NCBI GenBank assembly: GCA_016858145.1
Contig: JAEHOE010000120.1
Location: 62,001 to 126,000, forward strand
From: Edaphochlamys debaryana
Taxonomy: Eukaryota; Chlorophyta; Chlorophyceae; Chlamydomonadales
Length of the DNA: 64,000 nt
Reading direction: 5' to 3'
The notes under the pieces are model-generated. The model was given only the letters and a program-made list of their open reading frames with translations. It did no database searches and was not told the DNA's origin. Positions within the stretch are counted from its first letter, which is position 1. Each line of letters begins with the position of its first letter. Made by a program: the position numbers and the translations under genes. Of this stretch, positions 44,202-54,900 are shown piece by piece.

Positions 44202-47200
44202 ATGGGCTTCGGTTGTCTCAGCTCTGGGGGCCAGGTTGTCCCCGAGAGTAATTTCGACCATTCTAGCGACTACTTGGGCCCTCGAGGCTACGAGAAGAAG
44301 CTCATCAGCAAGCGCGGCGTGCCAATCCATGGCTACTTTTGGCCCGCCAATCCTGAGGTGCCGCTGCTGGGCGTGGTGCAGCTCGCACACGGCAATGGCA
44401 CGTATTGCTGCTTCGACTTCCTGCGGTTTCAGGTGGGCCCTCGCTGACGTCTGCGACTGCGAACGGGAGGTCCCGTTCACCCTGCCTGACCACCCCGCCT
44501 GCAAGCCGCGTGCCGGGGTTACTTCACGGCCGGGGCGCGGCCCCACACGCCCACCCGGCCCCACCAACACCCCCCGCCATTCCCCCCTTTTTCCTGCCCC
44601 CTCTCAGGGCCCCGGCCTGCCCAACCTGTACGTGGGCTCCTGGGTGGCGTCGCTCAACGCCGCGGGCTGGGCGGTGGCCGGGGCCGACCACGTGGGCTTC
44701 GGGCGCTCGGGGGGCGTGCGGGCGCACTGCGGGGCCTTCCAGGAGCACGTGGACAACCTGCTGCTGCTGGCAGAGTGAGGAAAGGGGGGGAGGAGGGAGG
44801 GGGGGAGGAGGGAGGGGGGGAAGGGCAAGGCTTTGACGAAAGGGAGAGGGCATCGTGCGTTGGCAGCATGGGTCCCCAGTTGCCAGCTCACCACGCCTGC
44901 CTGCCCACCAACCATCCCTTGCCCCCCGTCTTTCACTCGCCTCCCCAGCCACGTGCGCTCCAGCGGCGGCGAGGCCTTCCCCGCCTCCCGCCGCCCCCAC
45001 TTCCTGCTGGCGCACAGCATGGGGGGGCTGGCGGCGGTGATGGCGGCGCTGCAGCAGGTGCGAATGGGGGATTGGGGAGTGAGGGGAGAACGGGAGGGGG
45101 GGCCTCCATGCCCATTGCCGCGCGGCAGGCACCCCGCGGAGTCCTTGTTCCGCCTCCTACAAGGCCCCAACTCCGACCTAAGCCCCTCTCTGACACCTCC
45201 CTCCCCCCCCCCAGCCCGGTCGCTTCGCGGGCCTGGTGCTGCTGGCGCCGCTGCTGTCGCTGGCGCGCAGGGCGGCGGAGGTGGCGGGGATGAGGTGGGG
45301 CGGCGGGGGGGAGGGGGTGGAAGGGGGCGTGGAGGGGAGGGTGTCTTGTCAGTGCAGTCGTACGTTGCAGCGACGCTTGAAGGGTATGCGCTGGCTTTGG
45401 GGCTGCCTGGACTGATTGTGTGCCTCCTCCCCTCTCCTTGCCCCCCTCCCCCAGGCCCCTCCTGTCCCTCCTCAGCGCCCTGGTCCCCCGCATGCAGCTG
45501 GGCCCCGGCCCCCACCAGGTGGTACGGCACCAGCCCTGGATCTTCGACGCATGGGACGCAGGTGGGGGGAGGAGGGGCTGCGGGGCCGGGGCGGGGGACA
45601 CCTGCTAGCGGCCCATCGCCCTCTGGCGATGCCCAGCAGCTTGCCTACCATCACTCCCGCCTACCCCACACGATGCCCGGCCCTCACTCACACCCTTTCC
45701 GGCTCACACGAGCAGCCGTTCACGCCCCGTTTCCAGCCTCAAGACGCTCAGTAGCCCCCTCCCGTCCTGTCCCGCTCCTTCTCCTCCCCCCCCAGACCCC
45801 TACGTCTACTCGGGCCGCCTGCGCGCCCGCGTGGCGGCCACCTACCTGGCGGCCGCTGAGGCGCTGGCGGGGCCGGGGCCGGGCGGCATGGGGGGCCCGG
45901 GGCTGGCGCTGCCGCTGCTGCTGTTCCAGAGCGAGCGGGACACACACGTGGAGCCGGAGGGGAGCAGGGAGCTGGCGCGGAGGGCGCCGGTGAGGGCGGA
46001 GGGAAGGAGGGGGGATGAGGTGTGCTCTGCAACTGCACCGTGCCGGCTGCGCAGTCGTCATCTTTCCCCCCTTCCCGCCCCAACATCGCGCCTCCTCCTC
46101 CCTCCCTCCCCTCCCTCCCCCCAGTCCAAGGACAAGACCCTGCGCATGCTGACGGCGCCCTGGCACGTGCTGACCAAGGAGGAGGGCTGGGAGGCGCTGA
46201 GGGACGAGACCCTGGACTGGCTGGCGGTCAGGGCGGGGCCGGCGCCCGGCGGCGAGGCACAGGCACAGGCGGCTGAGCAGGCGGTCAGGCAGGAACCTGA
46301 GGCGCGTCGCGAACCAGGGGCCGCCGAGGCCGCGGCGGGGGCTGCCTCGGCCTCCAGCGCCGTGGAGCCCGCCAGCGGCACGGCGGAGGACGCGGCGGGG
46401 GTCGCATGCGCCTCCGTGGCGGTGGACGCAGGCGCGGACGCGGGGGGGCGGTTCCTGCGGCGGACGGGGTCGAGCGGCGTGCGGGCCAGCCACAGCAGCT
46501 CGCTGGGGCGGGGCGCGTGCGGCGGCGAGGGGGTGGGGGAGGCGGTGTCGGCCAGCGGGGGGGACTCGGAGCGGGGGCTGGACGTGCGCTCCGGCGCCTC
46601 GGCCCTCGCCTCCGCGGGGTTTGACCTGGAGGCGCTCCTGCCGCCCTCGCGCCTGGCATCGGCCAGCTCCCTGGGGGGTGCCGCCTCGCCCTCGCGCACC
46701 AGCATGGAGGGCCCCTTTGCCCGCGCGCGCCACCCCGCCGGCGGCAGCCCCACGCGCAACGCCACGGGCCGCTCCCGCCTGGGGGGCACCCTGGGGCTGG
46801 GGCAGGTGGCGGAGGCGGGGGAGGAGCGGCCCGGCAGCAGCCCGCTGCCGCAGCCGCAGCCGGCGCTGCTGGAGCTGCCGCCGTCGCGGTTCGGGTCGGA
46901 CGGTGCGGCGCAGGTGTCGGAGGCAGAGGAGGAGGCGCGGCGGGCGGCGACGGAGGCGGTGCGCCGGGCCCGGCTGTGGGGCGCGCGCGGCTCCTGCTCC
47001 CCGCCGCCCTCGGGGTGTGGCTCGGGCCCTCTGCCGGTGCTGGTGGGCTCGGGCCCCCCCTCGGGGCGGTGGAGGCCGGGGTCCCTGGAGGCCGCGGGCC
47101 CCCGCCAGGCCCGGCGCCGCAGCGTGGGCGCCTCCCCGAGGGAGCTGGAGCGCGCAGCGGGGGGCGGCGGGGGCGGCCCAGGGGCCGGGGCCGAGGGCGG

Positions 47201-47291
47201 TGTGGCGTGGGGCTACGCCTCGCAGCCGCTCAGTGTGCGCAGCCGCCTGCCGCCGCTGGGCGCATCGCCGCTGCCGTCGCTGCCCGAGTGA
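44202..47291 (+). CDS. Monoglyceride-lipase-like alpha/beta hydrolase with long C-terminal extension
   Basis: Serine hydrolase of the monoacylglycerol lipase / lysophospholipase group. Exons 44202-44432, 44608-44774, 44949-45057, 45215-45294, 45455-45561, 45796-45989 and 46125-47291 give 684 residues. The core spans about 1-330: HGYFWP near the start, the oxyanion region LAHGNGTYC, ADHVGFGRSGG, the nucleophile elbow LLAHSMGG with Ser156 (Ala replaces the usual Gly at the first elbow position), SERDTHVEPEGS with Asp280, and TAPWHVLT with His310. The SKDKT before the last motif matches monoglyceride lipases. The last exon then runs on for about 350 residues of Ala/Gly/Ser/Pro-rich, mostly disordered sequence with RTGSS and SPSRTS-type sites. 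Substrate is inferred. Start chosen at the first ATG in frame with the conserved core. TGTAA at 48312. Confidence 0.85.
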
Positions 47292-47335
47292 TGGCGGGGT
47301 GGAGGGGTGGAGGGGGGCCTAACGAGTGAGAGGAA

Positions 47336-47849
47336 GGGGGGGGCCAGTGCCGGGGGCCACTGCCCGGGGGGGGGCCATCGTGTGCCTGCAGGAGGGCCGA
47401 GGCGTGGGGCCGCCACTGCCCAGGCGTGGGTGGCCGAGCTCGGCCCAGGCGGGGGGCCTCAGGGCCGGGGCCCTGCCAGGGGAGTGGGCGTGCGGTGGCA
47501 GGCACTGCGGCCTAGTGGCTCAGGGGGGAATGCACGGCGGGGGCGGGGGCGGGGGCCAAGTAGCTCGAAGCGTTCTTGCCTTGCGTACTTATGTCTTCAG
47601 TCTTGAGAGTATGTGCCCATAGGGCGGCATGTCTTGCACATGTCCGCCACGGCCAAAGCATTAACTGCTGCTCGTTGCATGAGAAGCCGCTCTGCGCACC
47701 CTGCGGCACCGCCGAGTCAGGCGGGCTCCGCAGGGGTTTGATCTTTCGCAGTTGGCTCGTGCCTCCTCTGTCCTCCTCCCTATCTTTATCTCTAGTCATA
47801 CGCTTTATGCTTTCTTTCTCAGGGTTGCCGACCAGAGTTTTCACTGCAT
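47336..47849 (+). repeat. Dispersed repeat, copy B (about 514 bp)
   Basis: Same orientation as copy A at 21256-21768. It begins about 45 bp after the hydrolase stop codon, so it probably forms part of that gene's 3' UTR. Confidence 0.85.
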
Positions 47850-48311
47850 GTCACCTGAGAAGGCTGGCAGCCGAGCGGGGGTCTCCCGGGGCAGGGCTTA
47901 GTCACCTTTGGCAGGGGAGAGTGCGTATCGATCTATGTCCGAGCGAAGGCTGTGTGGCAGCTGTCAGGGCACAAGCCTGGAATAACCTCTTCCGTGTGGT
48001 CTCAATTCATACCAGGTTTCCCTCAAGCGTGGGGCATCAGTGAGATTTCTTATGGGGGCCTGTATAACTGGCTCGAGTTACAATACTGATACAACGACGC
48101 CAACGCTTTTGGCGGCTCTTCACTCGCATTCATCAACAGCCGCAGTCAGGCGTGCTGCTTCCAGGCGGTCCCGCCCTCAGGGGCCCTCAGGGGTAAAGTG
48201 GGCTAACGATTGCAGTTAGAACGGCTAATTGAGCACGCGGGGCGAATGGGTGTGTGGGGCTAATGTCTATGTGTAGGACAGGATAGGCGGGGGCGGGAGG
48301 CGCCCGTCACA

Positions 48312-48316
48312 TGTAA
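48312..48316 (+). terminator. Candidate poly(A) signal TGTAA for the hydrolase gene
   Basis: TGTAA about 1.0 kb after the stop codon; the 3' UTR would include repeat copy B. Confidence 0.4.
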
Positions 48317-48380
48317 GACAAATACTCTCTGCCAGGCCGCGCCACTGCTACCAAAGCACACGGTAACAAGGAAGCACTCA

Positions 48381-48385
48381 TTACA
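48381..48385 (-). terminator. Candidate poly(A) signal TGTAA for the TRP-type channel gene
   Basis: TTACA on the plus strand, about 540 nt after the channel stop codon in its direction of transcription. Confidence 0.45.
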
Positions 48386-48499
48386 CGGGCAGCAGAAGGC
48401 GCTGCGTCAGTGCCGACCAAGAGAGTAGTGGAAAGAAACAGTACCCACACCCATACACAAGAACAGTACCCGTACGCATACGAGGTGGTGGTACGAACA

Positions 48500-48565
48500 G
48501 ACAAGCGCTGGGCGCCCCCATGGGGGCGAAAAAGGGCTGAGCCCCTCACCCATCTGCTACGCGAC
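48500..48565 (-). repeat. 66-bp inverted repeat, right arm
   Basis: Exact reverse complement of 22037-22102, including the internal 16-bp palindrome (here 48513-48528). By the poly(A) candidates it falls inside the 3' UTR of the channel gene. Confidence 0.85.
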
Positions 48566-48926
48566 CCATCCACCTCTTCTCAATCGTGGGCGCACTATAC
48601 TCCAACCGAGCTTTAACGCGTAATTAGCAGGTTGTCGGGGGACTCGCACCCCTCGGCACAGACTTAGCTGCCCGGTCTTATCTACACGGACACCGCAGAA
48701 AAAAGAGGAAGAGGTATTGCAGACCGGTACCAGTTGCAAGAGGGGTGTTCTGCAATAGGTGCAGACCACTGCAGCCCAGCCCGTAATTAAGAACGACAGA
48801 GGACAGACATTGATCCTTCAAAAGCCAGTACCCATTCATGACACACCTGCATCCCCCCTAGGGCACCCGCCCTGGGAGGCCAACACCTCCCGTACTCCAC
48901 TCATCTTGGCCGCACTCCCGGCCCCC

Positions 48927-51900
48927 CTAGTCGGCGCTGCTGAGCCGCCGCCCCCCGCCCTCCCGGTGCACGCTGCCGGGGCGGCTGGGCGGCATGGGGG
49001 GCATGGCCGCCACACCCCCCGCCCCCGCCCCCGCCCCCGCCCCCGAGCCGCTGGTGCGCGCACTGCCCGCCCGCAGGCCCCCGGGGCCCCCCGCGTGCGG
49101 CCCCCCCACGGACCCCGGCAGCAGCCCCCCCGCCCCCGCCCCCGCCCCCAGTGCCGCCGCCGCCCTGGCCGCCTCCCCCACGTCCCGCCTGATGCCCGCC
49201 ACCGCCTCCCGCAGCTCCGCCTCCACGCGCCGCGCCACACGCCGGGCCACGCGGCTCGCCTCCACCGCCCCCGCCAGAGGGCCGCGCCCCCCCGCGCCGC
49301 CCACGGGCCCCTCCTCCTCCTCCCCTTCACTGGAAGGGGGCTCGGGGTCGCTCGAGTCGCCCGCGTCCGCCGGGTGGGGCTGGGGCTGGGGCTGGGGCTG
49401 GGGCACGGCGCCGCTGAGGCGCAGGTGGTGCGGTGCGGCGGGGGAGGCGCGGGCCGCTGCGCCCTCCTGCACGTCCAGGGAGGCGGAGGCGCGCTGCGCA
49501 GAGGCCGAGAAGGCGCGGGTCAGCGCCGCGGAGGGCCGGCCCCGGCCACCCGCCCCCGGCCCCGCCGCCCCCGCCTCGGGCGCCGCCCCCGCCGCCGCTG
49601 CCGCCACCTCGGAGCGCTTGAAGCCCGCGTGGCGCAGCGCCCGGGCCAGCTCGGGCCACGTGGTGACCTGCGGGGGGGGGAGTGGGGTGGGGGTGGGTGG
49701 GTTGGGAGCAAGGGCGAGCACGATTCACTAGGCAACGGCCAGTGGGTGGCCTCCGCCTTCCGGCAGCACGGACCCTCAGCCGCTGGCCCTTTCCTGCCCC
49801 CCCAAAACCGCCCCTCACCTGCCCCCCGTCCCTCAGCTCGGCCTGCTGCAGCCGCACCCACGACCGCGCCGCCGCCGCGTGCCGCCCCCTCGCGGCGGCC
49901 AGCGCGGAGGAGCGGGTGGGCGGGGCGGGGGCGGAGGAGGCGCCCGAGCCCTCCCGGGACGCCAGCACGATGTTGGAGGCACCGAGCCAGCCCTGGGGGG
50001 TGGAGGGTGGGGGTTGGGGGGGAGGGTGGGGAGGGGGTGAAGACGCTGGTGGCGGCGGCTGGTCGCAAGAAGGCAGGACGGTCTCACGCATGAGCATGAG
50101 GGGGTCGGGCACTGGTGCCTACCTGTACGGCATCCCCACGTCACATGGCCGCTTCCGCCATCGCGCCAGCCCGCCACGCCATGCCTACCCGCACAACCCC
50201 TCCCCCCGCCCCCCACCCCCCTCACCTGCACCCAGCCCCTCAGCACCCAGTACGCGTGGAAGGCCAGCTTCCCCACCCACGTGTAGGCCCCCAGCCACAG
50301 GGTCACCAGCAGCCCCCCCAGCAGCCCGCAGTACCCCGCCGCCCCCAGCGCCAGCCACAGGGGCCGCGTGGCTGCGTAGGCGGCCCAGGACAGCAGCAGC
50401 CGGGCGCACGAGGCCAGGACCTGGGGGGGGTGGGAGAGGAGGAGAGGGAGGAGGGTGGGTGGGTCACGGGTGCAGGGGGAATGGCGCGATGAGAGGGGCG
50501 GGTCAAGGCGGCAGAGTGCCGGGAGTGCAGAGCTGGCACGCAGGTGGAGGTATGGCGGACACGAGGGAGTTCCGCTCACCTGTGCCTTGCTGGGCGGTGC
50601 CAGCTCCGAGGGCCCCGCGGGGCCGCCCTCGCCTCCCTGCCCCGCCCCCGCCCCCTCCATCATGTCCACCGCCCCGGGGGAGGAGGAGGGGCCGGCGGGG
50701 GCGGGGGCGTCGCCGGGTGCCACCTTGGCGGAGCCGGACTTGGGCAGCTGGGGCGGGGGTAGGGTTGGGGGTATTGGTGGTGCAGATTAGTGCTCAGCTA
50801 GTCCTTGGTTCCCGGGTGGGTGAGGGCTTGGTTTGCTGACTGGACTCTTCCACGAAGGCGCCCGACCCCTCACACAGCCCAACCCAGCACCTTCTCGGAC
50901 TGCACTCCCACAGCCCCCCAACGCCGCCTACCTCAGCCAGCTCCCCCCGCCCCCCCCCTTGACCCCGCTCACCGCCTGCCCCGCCTCCCCGCCCGTCCAC
51001 TTGCGGTAGCCAAACAGCGTGAAGTGCGCCACGCAGTAGGGCGCCATGGCCCAGTAGAGCGCCCAGGAGAGGGCCAGGGTGAAGGGGTAGAAGGTGAGCA
51101 GCCACAGCAGCTGGGGGGGGTGAGGGGGAGGAGCAGGGGGGGGAGGGGGGTGCAGAGGGGCCGCATGAGGGGTGGAGCTGGTTCCAGACAAGGGCTGGCG
51201 GCGGCCCCACCCGCACCCTTTTGTGGAGCTGGCTGGCGGCAGCCAAGTGCAGCCCCCGTGCCCCCAACTCCACCTCCCCCCTCCCGGCCGACTCACGTAG
51301 GGTATCTCGTGGCTGCCCGTGGGGAGGAACTTGGCGTCCGTGTTCTCACCTGGGGGGGGGGGAAGGGGGAAAGCTCATGACGGCAGGCCGGGAGGACGCC
51401 AGGTTGCAGGGCAGGCCGCCCTCGCCCGCACCTCCACAGTCCCCCCCTCACCCGACACCACTATTCCGTCCATGGGGCTGAGGCTGAGGGCCTCCGCCAC
51501 CCAGCTGCTGCTGCCCTTCTGGCGGGCGCCGCTGGGGTAGGGGGGGGGAGGGGGCGGAGCATGGGGGTTGGAGGAAGGACGTGAGGGCGCGAGGGGTTGA
51601 GAGGAAACTGTGGGGCAGCAGGTGCGTACCCGGCCTTACCTCACCACTGCTTGCCCTCACCCCCCCTCACCCCCCCGCTCCCCGCCCCCCCCCCGCCCCC
51701 ACCTGGGCAGCAGCGCCGCCGCCGCCGCCTGCGGTCCGCTGAATGGCGCCCCCACCAGGTGGTGCTGCACCAGGTACTCGTAGTGCGCCAGGATCTCGGC
51801 CATCTGGAAGCGGGACTGGGCCTCGGTCTGGGTAGGGGGGGGGAGGGGGGGGCAGGCCGGGGGGGGGCGCGTGTGAGTATTGAGAGCAGGAAGCGAGCAC

Positions 51901-54900
51901 GGTAGGCTGGGGGCCGAAAGGGTTCGTCGCAAGCAACGCAGTGCCCCCCCCCCCACGTCCACCCCCTCCCCGCCCCCACCTTCTCGGGCTGGAAGTGGTA
52001 CGAGATGAGGGCAATGAGCAGGTTGGCCATCACCACCGTGGCCTGGGGGGGGGAGGGGGAGGGGGGTTGAGGGGGATGATGGGGGTCAGGGGTCACGGGT
52101 GGCGGGGAGGAGAGGCAGAAGCCGGCCGGCTGGTGGGGGGGCGGGCGCTGGCAAGGGCATGGCGGGGGCTGGTCCACCCACCACCAGCGTGTACAGCAGC
52201 GTGATGATGTTGCCGTACAGGTTGTACACGGCGCTGGTCTCCCCCGTGTACAGGTCGAACATGGTCTCCCCCAGGAAGGTGCGGAAGAGCTTGAGCATGA
52301 CGTTGGGGAAGGAGGTGAGCTCGGGGATGTCGCGGTCCCTTTGGGGTGGGTGGGTGGGTGGGAGGGGAGGGGGGAGGAGAGGGGCGTTGAGGGGGGCTTG
52401 CATCCTCACCAGGTGCTCGTCCCTACCTCGCACACGCCCCTGCCCCTCGCCGCAGTCGGGGGCCTCAACCTCCCCCCCCTTTCCCTTCCCCCTCACCTGA
52501 ACATTGCGAATATGGCGAAGGTGACCCCCGTGAGCAGGATCATGCCCGGCACCGCGAACTTGAACACCTGGGGGTGCGGGGTGCGGGTAACACAGTGTGG
52601 TCAGGTGGACCGCCACCCCTCCTCTGCGCCCGGAGCACCCCCGCCCCCGGGTTCCTGCCCCAACCCCCGCAGCCGCTGCAGCTGTCGGGTTCCCGCCCCC
52701 CCCCCTGCCCTCCCCCCCCCCCCACGCACCTCCCTGAACATCTGGCTGATGACCATGAGCTGCGAGCCCATGCCGTCGTGCAGCGGCACAATGAACTGCA
52801 GCAGCCGGGCCCACACCTGCAGGAGGAAAGGGGGCGGGCCGGTGAGGGTTTGCATGATAGGGGTGTAGGGGCTGTCAGGGCAGCAACACCCGTGCCGCAG
52901 CCCCCGCCCTGTTTAACAGACCACGGCACTACGCCCCGTTTCCTACACCCCCCCCCCCCCACCAGTATGGACGCTGTGTTGTAGATGAAGTCCTTGGCCA
53001 GCAGCAGCTGGTCCCAGGTCTCGTTGCCCTGGGGGGGGAGGGGGAGATGGAGGGGGAGGTGGAGGAGTGTGAGGGGGGCGCCCCACAGGCCAGCAGGGGC
53101 CGGGCGCCCTGCCGCAGCGCCTCAGCGCCCCCCCCCCCCGCCTCTTCACGCGGCCCCTACCCCCAACCCCTCTTTCCAGCACCAACACGCCCCCTACCCT
53201 TCCCCTCCCCTCTCCGTTCCACTCACCGGCCCCCCGTCCGGCAGTGCCCACATGGCCCCCTTGAGCCCCGTGGCCGCCGCCAGCATGAGCCAGCAGCAGG
53301 CCTCCACGATGTTGAAGCCAGAGTCAAAGTAGCCCGCCAGGCTGCCGCCGTACTGGTGGGCGGCCTCCGCCAGCTCGTCCACCAGCCAGCCCACCAGGTA
53401 GGCGGCGAACAGGGCGTGCTGCCACACGAACGACACCTCGTCTGGGGGGGGGGGTGAGGGGATGAGGGGAGCGAGTGGATGATTCACTCATGTGCTGTAC
53501 AGTGCAGGCCCATGACGTAAGGCGGCCCGTGACTTCTGCCCGGTCTGGCTGCGTGGCCTCCTGTCCCTCCGCCCCCCCCCCCAGGCCCCACCGTCCATGA
53601 GCTGAATGGAGTGGAAGATGTAGAGGAAGAAGGCCTGGGGTAGGGGGAGGTAGTTGGGGGGGGAGGGAGGTAAGGAGGGAGGTCCGACGAGGGCACAATG
53701 AGCAGGCGCCCTCTGTACAGACTTACCTTCAGCGATATGCCAACCACTCCAGACCTCCCACCAGACCCCTCCCCCCACCCCCCCACCTCTGTGAACATCT
53801 TGTACATCCACCTGCCCCGGGGGGAGTCGAAGAAGGCCCGGGACGCAAACACCAGCATGTGCAGCATGTACGAGTGCAGCCTGGGGGGGGGGGGAGGGGG
53901 GGGGAAGGGCATTGAGAGGAGAAGGAAGCAGTCAGGAGTCAGGAGAGAGGGGAGGGGGAACATGAGGGCGATACAGAAGAGAAGCCAAGCAGGTGGGGAG
54001 CTTGTGACAGTGCGTTTTTGCCCCCGCCCACTCTTCCGCCCCCCCAGCCCCCCCCCCCCTCACGCCATGGCGGGCCTCCCCAGCGGCCCCACGAAGCCGC
54101 TGCCCTCCAGCAGGCGCAGGAGCAGGTGGTGGTCCTTGGGGGAGGGGGGAGGGGGGGGGGGGAGATCCGAAGAGGGGCATCGGGTTGGGGGACGGAGGAT
54201 CTGCGACAGGGCACCTGGTGCTCAAGGAATACCTCTCCCCCAAAACGCACTCCGCCGCCACGAAGGCCATCCCCCCCCCCTCCCCCCCACCTGGTAGTGG
54301 AAGGTGCCGCCCTTCTCCTGCAGCGCCAGCAGGATGTAGTCGGGGCCCAGCCAGCGGTCCTGGGGGGGGGGGGAGGGGGAGGGAGTATCGGGCAGTTGCG
54401 GGGCGGAGTGGAAGGACGCGAGGGCGAGGGCAAGCAGCGCTTCACTCCCGGCGGCCGCCTCTCTGCCCCCCGCCCCCCCCCCCACCTGCAGGTGCCCCTG
54501 CACCACGGGTGCGCTCATGAAGTCCAGGTCCTTGCTGGCGTAGGCCAGGGCCAGTGGGGAGGCGTCTGGGGGGGGAGGAGGGAGAGGGGGAGGGAGGGGG
54601 TGGACCGGGGGTTCGGGGTCAAGACGTGAGAGCGGCAAAGACGGGGGCATGAAATTACAGGACGTCTTACGTCTGCCTCTCCGCAAATCAATTATGCTGC
54701 TTTCCCCTTCCTCACCGCCCTCCCGCACTCACCATTGAGCGAGCACGCCACGCCCTTGGGCGCCAGCACGTCCCCCACCGCCGCCGGCACAGCCCCCGAG
54801 CCGGGGGCCTTGCCGCCCCCCTCCGCCGCCTTGCCGCCCTCCTCGCCTCCGCCCTCCTGCCCCCCTCCCCCTCCTGCCCCCTCCTGCCCCCCCGCCGCCG

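Larger units (their letters stand above)
47292..48926. other. Convergent 3' region with repeats
   Basis: 1.6 kb between the hydrolase stop and the channel stop. It holds copy B of the 513-bp repeat, the right arm of the 66-bp inverted repeat, and two poly(A) candidates facing each other at 48312 (+) and 48381 (-). No separate gene seen. Confidence 0.5.
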
